DNA of 64,000 nucleotides from Paraphoma chrysanthemicola (GCA_020744225.1 JAGMWG010000030.1:1-64000); one strand, 5' to 3'. Positions 11,004 through 23,246 are shown, numbered from the stretch's first letter. Notes: generated by a model from the letters alone, not told the origin. Numbers and translations are program-made.

Positions 11004-14000
11004 CTAACGTACAGAAAATCTCGAGCTTTTAATTCCAATCTTTGCTAGCCCGCGTGACAGCTTTGATCCTTTGCTTCTTTGTGTACTTACGCCGCTGTCT
11101 GGTACATTACGGGATTCAGTGCATCGATCCTGCCTTTGCCACGCAAGCGCTTCAGAATAATGTTGGCGACATGCGCGGGTAGTCGGGTGATCGTTCCCAA
11201 GGACGGTGGGGTAGGCAGCACATGCTCTTTCATACAGACCAAGAGATTCATCGTTGTGGTGCCAATTCGCAAGGAGGTGGGCGAGGCAGTACACGCTCAT
11301 CAGCGTGTCTGGATGCTCACGCCCGAGCACCGTCTCTTGCAGCGCCAGTGATTGCCTGTTCATCGCTTCCGCCGCCTCGCACTTGCCTTGGCGGTCCAGC
11401 ACACGCGCCAAGTTGCTCATGGTCGTCAGCGTGGATGGGTGCTCACGCCCGAGCACCGTCTCTTGCAGCGCCAGCGTCTGCCTGTTCATCGCTTCCGCTG
11501 CCTCGTACTTGCCTTGGCGGTCCAGCACACGCGCCAAGTTGCTCATGGTCGTTAGCGTGTCTGGATGCTCACGCCCGAGCACCGTCTCTTGCAGCGCCAG
11601 CGTCTGTCTGTTCATTGCTTCCGCCGCCTCGTACTTGCCTTGGCGGTTCAGCACAAGCGCCAAGTTGCTCATAGTCGTCAGCGTGGATGGATGCTCACGC
11701 CCGAGCACTGTCTCTTGCAGCGCTAGCGTCTGTCTGTTCATTGCTTCCGCCGCCTCGTACTTGCCTTGGCGGTTTAGCACGAGCGCTAAGTTGTTCATGG
11801 TTGCCAGCGTGTCGGGATGCTCACGCCCGAGCACCGTCTCTTTCAGCGCCAGCGTCTGTCTATTCATTGCTTCCGCCGCCTCGTACTTGCCTTGACTGTC
11901 CAGCATTCCCGCCAAGTTGCTCATGGTTGTCAGCGTGGATGGATGCTCACGCCCGAGCACCGTCTCTTTCAGCGCCAGCGTTTGTCTGTTCATTGCTTCC
12001 GCCGTCTCGTACTTGCCTTGGCGGTTCAGCGCAAGCGCCAAGTTGCTCATGGTCGTCAGCGTGTCTGGATGCTCACACCCGAGCACCGTCTCTTGCAGCG
12101 CCAGCGTCTGTCTGTTCATTGCTTCCGCTGCCTCGTACTTGCCTTGACTGTCTAGCACTCCCGCTAAGTTGTTCATGGTTGCCAGCGTGTCGGGATGCTC
12201 ACGCCCGAGCACCGTCTCTTTCAGCGCCAGCGTCTGTCTATTCATTGCTTCCGCCGCCTCGTACTTGCCTTGGCGGTTCAGCGCAAGCGCCAAGTTGCTC
12301 ATGGTTGTCAGCGTGTCTGGATGTTCACGCCCGAGCACCGTCTCTTGCAGCGCCAGCGTCCGTCTGTTCATTGCTTCTGCCGCCTCGTACCCTCCCTGGT
12401 TCATAAGTGCTAATCCCACTTCATTCATACTTATAAGTGTCTGGGTATGCTCCTTTCCTAGCTTCTTTTCTCTCAATAATAATGCTTGTTGGTGCGTGGT
12501 TCCTGCAGCAGAATACTGCCCGAGGGTTGCTTGACACCGTCCCACCCGGTCTAGTAGCGAAGCCCTTGCAGTTTCCTCTACTATGTCGCTTAGTCCAGCC
12601 ACATAGACTGCGTGCGAGAGGTACATTGACCATTTTGCCTTCCTCTCATGCCCGCCGTATGGCACTAGCTTCTCCAGTCGCGCCACTGCTCGGTCTGCCC
12701 AAGTCGCCCGCTCGTTATGGCCGTCCAGCCACCAGGCAGATGCCATGTGCACCAGTCGATGCATATCGAAGAACCTTTCCTGGTCCAACTCATGCGCTGT
12801 CTGCTGGCGCTCTGTGATAAAGGCGTACCCTGCCAGCGTTCCAAGCGCTTTCACTTGCTGCACCAACGAGTTTCCAGGAGGCAGTAGGGACTGAGGAATG
12901 TCGATGCGATCAATGCACGCCATAAACGAAAGGTACTCCGCAGCAAGCCTGTCTTGCCTCTGTATTTGATCGAAGGAGATATGCCACGTCTTTGCAACCG
13001 TGCTGTCCATCTCCCGGTACCTGCTAGGGTCTTCGAAGCGCTCGCTGAAGAGCTCAGACTCGGTGCCAGTATGCCGGAACAACGATATGTACCCGGACAC
13101 AGATATGTCATTGTTGTTGATGAAAGCGGCTGCCTGCACGATAGCAAGCGGAAGATATGTAAGTATCGCCAGCAGTTCATCAACAGCAGTCTCGTCATCA
13201 AGCAACGCTTGCTTCGTCAACCGTCGCGCTAGCAGCTGCCTTGCTTCAGCTTTACTCATGTCATTCAGCTCCAAGACGCTGCTCGGCGTCAGATCTCCAG
13301 CCACCTTCCTACTACGAGTAGTAAAGAGGATAGTGCCACTACTGCTGTATGGAAGACAGTCGCTTAGTCGAGGAGACATCGCATCGTTATCTGTGGTCTC
13401 CAACAGAACTCCAGAGTCGTCAGCATTATCGACAATCATCAGCCAGTCGCCTAAGCTTCCTGAGCTCAGCGCGTCCTTGACTAGCTTCCTAATGTCCGCA
13501 TTATCTTCGGTGATCCCTGGCACACCGAGGCAGATTCCGATCTCGCGATAAGCAAGCTCGAAGCTCTCTTGGCTGATGGCCGGCACCCAGAAGACTATGT
13601 GTCTAGCATGTCGCACTAGCGCGCGATATGCAAACTCAAGGGCAAGCGCTGACTTCCCGCAGCCCCCGAGTCCATACATTGTCATGCGTCGGTGGGTGTT
13701 CGAGAGAAGGAGGGATTGTTCGAGAGACCGAAGCTGCTCTTCTCGTCCGACGAAGAGCTCGTTTCTTGGGAAAGGCAATACCGGTAACACTGGACTTCGT
13801 CAGCTGCATGTCACTTATGTAGAGAAAGTTGCTTTGCACTAAGACGCACCAGACACGTTATGCAGCCTTGCTGTTCCCTGCCCTTCCTGCCGCCTCTCTA
13901 TCTCCTCTCGAAACCGTAGAGTCGCGTATGCTTCCCCTTCTCCATATATAAGCGACAGAAATACCCCGAAGACGCCCAGTAAACAGTATACTTTATCCTC

Positions 14001-14624
14001 CTTCAACGTCGTCGTGCGTTGGGCCGCCCAGCTCATTCGCTCCTCAACGCTGAACCCGGCAAGACTTTGGCCTCGTAATGCTTCGGTAGCAATTTTGGTG
14101 ATCTCATGGATTTCCTGCTCCAACGATATCCTGCTACCCAACCGCTTACCGTTCTTGGAAAAGAACTCGACGCACGGCGGCGCCAGAAGCTCTTGCAACG
14201 TCCAGCCTCGTGTAAACCATCGGCTGCGTCGAAAGGCTTCCGCCCATGTTATCCGGAAAGCCTCAGCGTCGGCGACCTCCTCCGGCACAACAACATCTGA
14301 TAGGTATACATAGCACTTGGATGCACGCTGGTACCAGCGGAACATAGAGTTGATGGCTGTACTAAGCTCATGGCTGGTAGACTTGTCGATGCAGCAGGTA
14401 TCGATCCAGAAGTACTCGAGGCCATCCACTGCCGCTCGTCTGCCGCAGAAGCGGATTTTGTCGTAGCCAGTCTTGTCCTTCCCTGTACCCGCCACCAGCT
14501 CGTTGTATGTAACCTCCTGACCCTCGGTCCAGGTGTGCGATAGGATGGCATACGGAGGAGAGTTTTCGTCGTTAAAAGAGGCCACTTCGAAGTCGCCGCT
14601 CGATAAGCGTCTCAGTAGGCGCAT
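11004..14624 (-). CDS. HET-NB-ARC-TPR NLR-like protein, cargo of element A
   Basis: Two exons (14624-13850 and 13789-11004) joined across a 60-nt intron, giving 1186 aa. The intron (donor GTGCGTC, branch-like CTGACGA, acceptor CCAG) is present at the same place and length in the paralogue at 31589, so the stop just after the donor is not a lesion. ATG 14624 gives the usual HET start MRLL. The frame upstream of it lacks another ATG. The HET domain shows PPYAILSHTW (23-32), IDTCCID (74-80) and RWFTRGWTLQELLAP (135-149). NB-ARC has FVGREEQL, P-loop GLGGCGKS (about 297-304), WLMIVDNADD and LTYLPLAIVQAAAFI. Nine 42-residue TPRs and a cap follow. The basic, Ser-rich C-terminus ends SSRFSVR. Confidence 0.88.
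11337..12344 (-). repeat. TPR-coding tandem array of element A, 8 x 126 bp
   Basis: Eight units of exactly 126 bp, each starting ETVLG(R/C)EHP, between a diverged first unit and the cap. Differences cluster at NLAxxLxxQGK (LALNR, GVLDS, GMLDS, LVLNR, RVLDR) and at the Q/K before ETV. The paralogue in element B has five such units. Confidence 0.9.
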
Positions 14625-15057
14625 CACGACGCCTGCATGTTCCCCCAGGACACGCGCGCAGAATGTGGGACGAGTTTGATCGCGATCCAAGCGTAGTATC
14701 GGAGAGAGCTAGGAAGCGCAGAGCAGCAGTACATGTCGCTCGACCTGCCAGAGTAGGTGCATCAACGGAATGCATCGAGCAGGCTGCCAGCTGGTGGTCG
14801 ATGGGCGCGCAAGGCTGTGTGTTGGAGCTCAGCCGCAACTCCATGTGCGCGTGGTGCTCAGCGCTGGCGTGCAGCCTCGCCGTTGCCCTTCCGCCGCGAA
14901 TCTGGTAGATGACATTCGACAGAGAATTTTGTACAGTATCTCTGTACATGTTGGGATTGTTTCTGGTCGCATGATATGCAATTCTAGGCTCGCAAACGAA
15001 ACATTGTGGATTCCAAACTTGCATATTGCAACACTAGTCACAAGGCTGTGCGCTATT

Positions 15058-15546
15058 CGAGCTCGCTGTTATGCTTGAGGTGCGCCCGAGTCATGCTGGC
15101 AGTATTGGGATCTGACGTCAGTACTGCCAGAATGCTGCTAGACCGCTCTCGGCTTTTCTGTACCGCTAAGATGTGGGGGCGCTCGCCTGTCCACTCCGCT
15201 TGATCAGGCTGTAAGTTAAATCACCACTAAAGCACAACGAGCTCGAATGTTTAGCTGCCTTGCTCGGGATACAGTCTTTCCTTATCTATCTACAGCCTGA
15301 CATAGTTTTAGACAAAATAGCCGAACATTCTTTAGACCCGAGGCTGGCCGAAGTGAGCCGATTGCATGTGCCCGCGGTGAATTGTGGTATTGTAGGCTAA
15401 GCAGAAGTGATACATAAAAGCTACGAAGTATGGACAGAGCCTAGGACTTAGAGTGCCTATTCCGAGACTGTCGGCGCTTCTAGGTCGTTGTTGACTTTGT
15501 TATGGTCGAAAGTATCAAGGGTGTCCCGCCACGCAGGGATGCACAT
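15058..15546. repeat. Right long terminal inverted repeat of element A
   Basis: Inverted partner of 10349-10841, ending GGGATGCACAT before TA. It contains an additional short palindrome not in the left arm, CTGGCAGTA and TACTGCCAG separated by about 18 nt (near 15095-15131). Confidence 0.72.
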
Positions 15547-15548
15547 TA

Positions 15549-16129
15549 ATCTAGACCAAGTCACCGTCCGCTCGAGGTGCCAAGTGCGGATACTTCCGGC
15601 CAAGGCAATGGTTGCTGGTCGGCTATAAGTCACAGTCCATAATATAACTCCCCGTAGCAACAGAACAGCCTCGGGAATCAATTGTAAAAGTCATGCTGAG
15701 TCAATTGATAGAATTTGGACGTGGCATAACGCACCACTGCGGTAAACTAGCAGAGCCGAACAAATAATGCTTTAGTGTATGGGATGGCTTGTTGTGCGAC
15801 AGGTTTGGCACAATTGACGGGCTATCTGAATTCGAGTGCGGGTCGTAGCATGGTCTCCAGTTTCCTAAACTTTATGGTGGCGCACAGGCGATTTCTTCCG
15901 CTAACAATTCTTAGCGCGTCTCGTGCCAGTGCACAGCTCAAGAGTCATTGTGGTGACGCAGCTTCATCTGTATATATTGCATCCAGTCGCTCTTTGGAGG
16001 CTCCTCCTGTCCACTGCAAGAGATAGATCATGTGTATGCGCCACCTGTCCCGGTTGCTGCGCGTCAATTGCTGCTCTTCTTCACTGCGTCCTTGCAGGCC
16101 CGTTTTTAATACCCCGCCTTGCCTTGTTT
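15549..16129. other. No gene recognised
   Basis: Between element A and FR copy d only short, unsupported frames occur on either strand. I see no repeat shared with the rest of the window. Confidence 0.5.
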
Positions 16130-16969
16130 AGATCGCCTTAATGATTGCAGTGCTCGTGTGAGGAGCCGTTCGTCGTATAACCGTACGACTACTGCATCCC
16201 GAGGCATACGGACTCTATGCACCTTTGTACGTGCTTGCAACGACAGCGTTCTTTTAGTAAGTAACACTTCACTTGCTGAAGCCTAGGCTCGGATCTTGGT
16301 AATCTGCATAATATGTATATGTATCGGTTGGGATGTGCTCGAGAGCACGAGTACGTGGTGGGTGGGACGAAAAATCAGTGGCGGTCTACAGAGCTGGAGG
16401 GCGGCGCAACGGTTTATCTCTATGACATTGAAGCGTTCGCGATAGCTATAGTTGTCCACTGCACTGGATCTCGAAGTTGCACAATCACTGTGTCGGATGC
16501 TGATTGCGGTTTAGGTGCTGGGTGTATTCGTCGACACGAGCCGAACGCTGAGGTCGTTAACCTACCTTTACTCCTCATCCCAGCCGGTTTTTGGGTGTTC
16601 TAAAGCGCTTGGCAAAGGTGGCGTATAGTCCGTCAGCAGCGATACTTTACAGCTAAGCTGCTTTGAGCTGGTGCTTGGATCGTCCTAATCGGGCATTTCT
16701 AGCAGGCGGACTTGGAATCAGCACAGAAGCACGACAACCACTTAAGCTCAAGCGCAGTGCTCGGGATGGAATAATGTTATAGTAAGCTGTAAGTTGACGG
16801 ACTTTCGACAAGATGTATGAGCTTTCGATGCACCTACCGCTAGCTAAAGCGAGGCGGTCGCGTGACGCTTATAGCAAATTGTCGTATTGCACGGTAAGCT
16901 GAACCTATTTCTAAAGAACATTATAGGAGAACAGACTTTATAGCGTAATGCTACTATTCCGAGAATGTC
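16130..16969 (+). repeat. FR dispersed repeat, copy d
   Basis: 5'-truncated FR copy beginning near TTAATGATTGCAGTGC and running to CCGAGAATGTC, close to the right end seen complete in copy g. It is cut at a TA (16970-16971) where the oppositely oriented copy e begins. Confidence 0.65.
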
Positions 16970-16971
16970 TA

Positions 16972-18010
16972 ACGTCCGTCCCTGCGTAGCGGGACACCCT
17001 GTGTGACGGAACGCGACAGACACTCCCCAACATAACAAACTCAACAACAAGTCAGAAGAATAGATATTCTCGAAATAACAGCCCTAAGCTATGGATTCTA
17101 TCCTCTCCTAATGTCTTTTAGAAATAGGCTCTACTTACCGTGCAATACGACAATTTGCTATGAGCGTCGCGCAACCGTCTCACTTTGGCTAGCAATGGAT
17201 GCGTCAAAAGCTCATGCATCGTGTCGAAAGTCCATTAACTTACAGCTTATTATATTACTATCCTATCCCGAGCACTGCGCTTGGGCCTAAGAGACTGTCG
17301 TGCTTCTGTGCTAATTCTAAGTGCACCTGCTAGAAGTGCCAGACAAGAAGGCTCCGCAAACCTAGCTTAAAGCAGCTTAGCTGTACCCTATCGCTGCTGA
17401 CGCTATGTGGCTGCGAGGCTGTGCAGCACTTCTGCCAAGCGCTCCGCGACATCCGAGCCGGTAGAACTCATGTCGACGAACACACCTGGCACCCAAACCG
17501 CCATTAGCTTCCGATGCAGCCATCATGCAACTTCGAGATCCACTGCAGTGGACGAATACACCTATCGCGAACGCTTCTAAGCCATAGAGATAAACCGTCG
17601 CGCCGCCCTCTAGCTCCGCAGACCCGCTGTCTCGTCCGACCCACTACGTCCTCATCCTTCTCGAGCACATCGCAAACAATACATATATTAAGCAGTAGCT
17701 GGATATTATTTCAGCTTGATAAAGAAGAATATCATACCTTGGGTGGTGTGTAAAGAACAGCGTGGGCAGGTCTCACAGAGCGGGCAAGGCAGGAGACAGC
17801 GAGGAGCTGGCATGATACAGGATACCAAGATCCGAGTATATGCTTCGGTAAGCGGAGTGAGTGTTGTTGGAAGGACGCCGTCGTTGCAAGCACGTCCGAA
17901 GGTGGAAACAGGCTGCATATAATAAGGATACAGCTGTTGTGCGGTTATTTTACAAATGGCTCCTCGCTGGAGCATTGCAATCGTTAGGGCGGAGAAAAGG
18001 TACTGCAGTG
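16972..18010 (-). repeat. FR dispersed repeat, copy e, with terminus
   Basis: Reverse copy starting with ACGTCCGTCCC after TA, followed by the two GCGGGAC-type sub-repeats. Similarity fades near 18010 within the CTCCGCCCTAACGATTGCA-equivalent segment. It lies head-to-head with copy d, forming an imperfect palindrome of FR right ends. Confidence 0.62.
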
Positions 18011-18691
18011 AAGTTCTAGCTCCTACGAAGCAACTTCCTCTTTCATCTAAAGGAGCAACATTCACACAAAGAAACAGCAATGACGCCGACGGCCTGCCGT
18101 ACGATCGAGAAAAGGTGGCGGTATATGACCAATCCCTATCCGCCGCCTCCAGCCGGCCCCAGGTATTCATTCCCGAGAGGAGCCAGACGAGGACATTTGG
18201 AAGTACGGACAATGACCCTGTCCGCCTCCGTAGTATAAAGCTTTTCTCACGACTGATGGAAGTGCTGAGTTACCATTGTCAGGGAGCACCTCGGGACGAG
18301 CATTGAAGGAGTAACAAGATAATCGGAGAAATCAAGTCGCAGTAGGGCCGTGGATGGGATGGAGTAAGATGATGCATGGGAAAGAGGAACCCAAGCCACA
18401 TCAATGTGATGCAGATAAGTAGGGCAGAAAGGATGCAACGACCACCTAATTATATCATTCCGGGTCGCTACGACCCCTTGCGATCTTTCATCATTCCTAT
18501 AATGTGCTACGTAATGTTAATTTTCATAAGGTCCGTCCCTCCGTTTTGATGCTGTTCGAACGTCGTCAAACCCGGTTAAAAGAATTTCTTAACCTCCATT
18601 CGCATGTTGGGAGAGGCCGACGGCTGCGCAAGCGCTGAGTGGTGCTCCGAAAGAAAAATCATGGTCATGAGTGTCCACCGCACAGAGTACG
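18011..18691. other. No gene recognised
   Basis: Spacer between FR copy e and the 3' end of the SAM-HMG-MHR gene. A forward frame across 17956-18306 starts inside FR and has no recognisable motif, so it is not called. Confidence 0.45.
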
Positions 18692-21258
18692 TTAGGAGAT
18701 CAGGCCAATTTGTGCATGGTCATTGCCCTTGAAAACCGAAGCTTCGCGAAGCATATCTATGCAACTTCTCGTTATGCCCGAAATCACATGTTTAACCTCC
18801 TCTGCTCCCTCGATTGCGCCGTAATCAAACTGCGGCTCCAGCGCTTTGTCCTTGACGGCAACTTTCTTCTCGCGCAGTTCACGATAAACCGACGATACTG
18901 TGGTCTCTCTGATATCATTGAAAATGATTTGAAGTTGTCCAGCGAGCCTTCTCGCTATGGAATTGTCGTAGCCGCAGAAGGAGAGAGCACTTAAATGTGG
19001 GGCTGCGTACGACAGTTCTTGACTGGCTTCTTCTCCACAAAGCTGGAGTAGTTTCTGCGAAGCGCTTAAGAGAAGTACACTGCACGCCGTGAAGCTAGTG
19101 TAACTAAAATCCGCCAGACATGTTAGCTTGTCATAGCTAAGAGCTGGTGCATCTGGTGTGGACTTACATAGAAACCCAACAATGCGATCTGATCAGGTTG
19201 TCTATCTGTAGCAGCGAAGTCACCCGAGCTGACTGTCGTGCGGCCAAGACGCATTGCTCCTCGACGCGAATCAGAGATTCCATATCTTTTGAGTCGGTTA
19301 AGGCGACTTCGCCTAAGCGGAACCTCGCTATATCGATCAGATAATTCCGAAAGGGCTCGACGAGCAAGCCCAGGAAGAGTATATGTAGCTGTAGAAGCGA
19401 TCTTTTGGTGCCCCAGTTCATATTAAGTGGATCTGCGAGACTAAGTCGACTTAATTGCATTGGCGGTGGAAGAGTATGGTGCCATTGGTTGAGAGACTCG
19501 AAATGGACTGAAGCTAGGGCAGCTTTCGGCTGAGTTGCAGTCTTCAGGTCAAGCGCTATGTATGCGGCTAGCCGGCCAAGTTCGCCGACACTATCATAAA
19601 AGGCGTCCCGCTCATGTTCAGCATGCGACCGATCAGAATGATACAACTGCACAGTGTCAGTAAATGCCCAAAACACATGATTGTAAATTGTACGCGCTAA
19701 GTGAATCAATAGATAAGAAAGGTTACGATTACGGTCAAGTCTTCCTTGGTAATCCGCGATTCGTGAGTGGTGTTGTAAGCAAACCAACTTAGTACCTGTC
19801 AGTTTTCAAGGACAGCCGTCGTAAGATGTAGAGCGCACACACCTTTCCAGAAAGACGAGGCTCCGGAACACCTTCCGCCAATAGTCTCTTCTCTCTTTGG
19901 CGGCTTCGGTCTGGAACGACGGGGACGCAATTTCCTGCCTCCCAAGATTGAGGGCTGATACTGCTGGGTATTAGTCCATCTTGTCCAAAATACTACTGTA
20001 GCATCAGACTCTTACGCATAAGTCGTCTGGCGCTATCTACATTATTAGTGAAACGGCATATCGCTAGGCAACTTAGAAGCCGCATATAGCAGAGGTCGCA
20101 CATCTTCAACACAGAGGACAGCATGTACAGAAAGAGGTGTAGAAACCTTTCCCGGGCTAACGGTGTGTGTGCTTCTGCATCGCAATAGCTCCCTACTGCA
20201 GACATTGCAAAGACTTCAGTCGCGTGTGTTGGTTTAGAGTCGTGTTGGGGGTGATAAACAGATCTCACGAGGTCTTCAGCTTCCTCCCGGTTCCAGAGGA
20301 ACAGAAGTGAGCCTGTGCCATCAAGGAATGACTTAACGGCTCTAGCTGTCATGTCTTCTTGTGGAAACGCAGTAACTCTAATCAAGAGGGTATTAACACC
20401 GAGATCGTTCGAGATAGAGCGTACTTCTTCCATGCGATCCTTAGTGAGCGATGCTGTATCAGACGACTGACTTCGCAGATCTTGACTTTCCATGTCCACA
20501 TTCTCCTGGTAAATAGCTTCGAGTTCTGCAAGCGTGACTGGTGATCGATTAGAATCCGTTATCTTTTGGGCGGACGAGGATTTGTTGTATGACGGTCCCG
20601 TTGACTCCGAATTGTGCTGTTGTTGCTTGAATTCCTCGAGGTACATTTGGTAGTTCCAGTACTCCTCTGTTTCCTTGTAACACTCTAGCTCTTGCTTATA
20701 CTTCTCAAGCTTATCAGCAGCAGGTGCTTCCCAAGTGTTCACTCGCTCTTCATCGGATAAATCCCTCCAACGCCTCCCTGTCTCCTTGGCAATGTCCGTG
20801 AAGGACGACTGGCTGAGGGCTGGGTCCTGTCGGACATGCTCGCCAAAGAGTACATAAGCGGTCTTAGGCTTGTGCGGAGCATTAGGGTCTGGTCGCGGGT
20901 GTCGTCGGTACGGCCTAGTTGTGCGCGCTGCCTGCTGGGATGATTTTGGTGTTGCTTCGACATGTTTCCCAACAGCGGCATGCCATTCAGAGAGTGGAGG
21001 AAAGTAATCAGGCACGGACTCTCTTCGAGACGTGTTTGAATTAGTGTGCGCACGGATTGCACGCTGGAGTTTTCGGCGGTCACCCCGCTTGAAGTCAAGT
21101 GCCGCCATGTCAGTTTCCGTCATTGCCGTGACAGTCTCCCAATCCTCAAAGCCATTTTGTCGTAGACGCTCTTCGTACTGACTGAGCCCGAGCCGCGCAA
21201 GCACTGCGCTAAATTCGGGAGCATCGGTAGTAGATTGCTCGGAGAGTCTGGAGCTCAT
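18692..21258 (-). CDS. SAM-HMG-box protein fused to a fungal transcription-factor (MHR) domain
   Basis: Probable nuclear DNA-binding protein. Four exons (21258-20016, 19963-19839, 19787-19168, 19094-18692) give a 796-aa model. Splice choices are supported by the same sites in the forward paralogue at 24.5-27.5 kb. Domains in order: SAM (residues about 14-70, LARLGLSQYEERL and DFKRGDRRKLQRAI), HMGB-type box (about 125-210, DPNAPHKPKTAYVLFGEHV, KETGRRWRDLSDEE), a Gln/Ser-rich linker, then the fungal middle homology region (VGSYCDAEAHTPLARERF, MRLLSCLAICRF, later FNDIRETTVSS). No Zn2Cys6 cluster precedes it, although MHR normally pairs with one. The last about 10 residues differ from the paralogue because one base is missing near the stop. 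It is not a mating-type HMG gene. Exon 2/3 borders are the least certain. Confidence 0.7.
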
Positions 21259-21419
21259 CTTCTCAAGGTCTGCTATGTTGTCTTTGTGCAGCGTTTAGCG
21301 GGCGTAGATGCGAAGACGTCAAAGTCGACTTCGCTAAGCACTATCGGGATATGACGTAGCGTTGTTGCAATTATTACGTAAGCGCAATTAATGTAGACGC
21401 TTGGATGAAATTTTTAGTG

Positions 21420-21891
21420 TCCTGACGAGCAGATCGCACTGCTGGGTAACTATGTATGTCTGCTCCAAGAGATCCATTCAGAAGCTAACGCAAGGTATGG
21501 TCGTAGTTGTACTAGCTTCACTGGCTGTGCGATTATTGTGTTTGCTGCTTCGCAGAAAATACTCCAGCTATTTGGCGAAGAAGCTGGCCAGGACCTATCC
21601 TACGCAGCATTGCATTTGAGCGCTCTTTCTTATTGCAGCTTTGGTAACACAATGGCTAAAACGCTCCACTCACAGCTTTTGATCTTATTCAATGATATCA
21701 GGGAGGTCATAACATCGCCGATATATCGTGCAATGCTCGAAGGGTGTATTAATATCGAAGACAGAGCGCTCGGATCGTTCTCGCATCACGACATAGTTGA
21801 GGGCGCGGAAGAGATTAGCCGAGCCATATTGGAGATATCAAGATACAGCATAGCTATGCTTCAAGACCCCGAAGTCTTCAGGGAGCAATGA
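21420..21891 (+). pseudogene. Loose C-terminal MHR fragment of the SAM/Zn-HMG family
   Basis: Matches the last exon and the end of the preceding one of both HMG-MHR genes (GCAGATCGCACTGCTGGGT at the exon end, SQKILQL, FNDIREVITSPIYR, ending DPEVFREQ). It lacks everything upstream. It sits head-to-head with the 5' end of the reverse-strand gene, so it may share its promoter region. Confidence 0.65.
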
Positions 21892-22229
21892 ACATGCAAA
21901 GTGAGCCTGAAGCTTGCGATAAGCATATGTTGCCTTCAGAGAAAGAATTTGCATGAGGATTTCGTGCCATGTTCAAAGCGAATGACTGTGAGCTCTCTAT
22001 TTTCTACGCAGCAGGAGCCGCGTCGATTGATCTGAATGTTTGGCAGACGCATACAGTAGAAACGGGGGCGAGGCTTTGTGCGGCACCTCAAGGATAGCAG
22101 ACGCCTAATTTGCACTGGACTGCCCGAAGCGATCCGGGCTAACTAGGCACTATGCCCCTTGAGAGAACATTTGTACGCAGGGCGCGCTGAGCTTAGCTGT
22201 CGTGTGTGCGAAGGTTTCGATCATGCTAG

Positions 22230-22967
22230 CAAGGCGGTGGCCGATCTACACCAGCCGCACCCTTGCGATGTACGTTTACAATGGATGGCATGATCAAGAG
22301 ATAAAAGAGTCGTTATCGATGACAGGATAGCATGCAGCTTTAGGCAGCGTAATACCTTATCAACATAGGTACCACCAGATCTCTGCTCTAGCATTACCAG
22401 CGCACATGGGCGTCAACGATCCAGGTTCCTGATCATCACGTTCACAGAATTGACTGAAGCATCATCCTCAATCTTGATGATTGCAATTTTTATGCGAGGA
22501 GCCGTTTGTTGTATAACCATACGAGAACTGTATCTCCAGAATACGCAGACCTTTCCACCCTGCACTTGCCCTTGCAACAACGGCATCCTTACTCCATGTG
22601 CTGAAGCCCAGGCTCCAATCCTAGTATCCAATACCCTGTGTAATTTTATCGGTTGCGTCGTACTCGAAGAGGATGAGGACAGGTCAAACGAGGGATCGAC
22701 GGCGGGTCTGCGGAGCTAGAGGGCGGCGCGACGGTTTATCGCCATGGCTTAGAAGCGTTCGTGATAGGTGTAGTCGTCCACTGCAGTGGATCTCGAAGTT
22801 GCATGATGGCTGCACCGGAAGCTGATGGCGGTTTGGGTGCCAGGTGTGTTCGTCGACAAGAGTTCTATGCCTGGGGCCGTCAAACCCAGCCCTGCTCCCC
22901 ATCCGAGCCGGTTTTCGGGTGTCCTAGAGCGCTTGGCAGAAGTGCCGTACAGCCACACCGCTACAGA
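22230..22967 (+). repeat. FR dispersed repeat, copy f (truncated)
   Basis: Diverged FR copy (GGTGGCCGATCTACACC through ACAGCCACACCGCTACAGATCC). It ends abruptly at 22967 where HMG-gene sequence begins, marking a recombination or insertion junction. Confidence 0.6.
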
Positions 22968-23246
22968 TCCAGAGCCGTCAAATCATTCCTTGAGGGCACA
23001 GGCTCACTTCTATTCCTTTGAAACCGGGAGGAAGTTGAAGGCCTCGTGAAATCTGTTCATCACCCCCAACACGACTCCAAACCAACTCACACGACTGAAG
23101 TCTTTGCAATGTCTGCAGTAGGGAGCTATTGCGATGCAGAAGCACACACACCGTTAGCCCGGGAAAGGTTTCTACACCTCTTTCTGTACATGCTGTCCTC
23201 TGTGTTGAAGATGTGCGACCTCTGCTATATGCGGCTTCTAATGTGC
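22968..23246 (+). pseudogene. Internal fragment of the SAM-HMG-MHR gene
   Basis: About 280 bp nearly identical to 20070-20345 in reverse (AVKSFLDGTGSLLFLW to MRLLSCLA), with a frameshift near the junction. After 23246 the similarity stops. The high identity suggests a recent duplication of part of exon 1. Confidence 0.72.

Larger units (their letters stand above)
10349..15546. mobile_element. 5.2-kb TIR element carrying a HET-NB-ARC-TPR gene (element A)
   Basis: The ends are perfect inverted copies beginning ATGTGCATCCC and continuing through TGCGTGGCGGGACACCC. Both are flanked by TA (10347-10348 and 15547-15548), the target duplication of Tc1/mariner-type elements. Inverted similarity extends inward about 490 bp on each side. 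The only coding content is the reverse-strand NLR gene, and no transposase frame is present, so it would need an enzyme supplied in trans. The sub-repeat layout of the ends resembles the FR terminus and the pogo-like relic at 52717. Confidence 0.75.

Noticed and set aside
11254..12534. Long Ser/Cys/Ala-rich open frames opposite the TPR array
   Set aside because: They are antisense shadows of the GC-rich 126-bp coding repeats. The same happens opposite the element B array (33679-34613). The sense strand has clear TPR and NB-ARC homology.
13790..13860. Premature stop splitting the HET and NB-ARC parts in element A
   Set aside because: A 60-nt GT..AG intron with the same borders exists in the element B paralogue and joins the frames, so I treat it as an intron, not a lesion.
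20640..20900. Mating-type (MAT1-2) HMG gene
   Set aside because: The box is of the DPNAPHKPKTAY HMGB type, preceded by a SAM domain and followed by MHR. MAT HMG boxes and their neighbours (SLA2, APN2) are absent.
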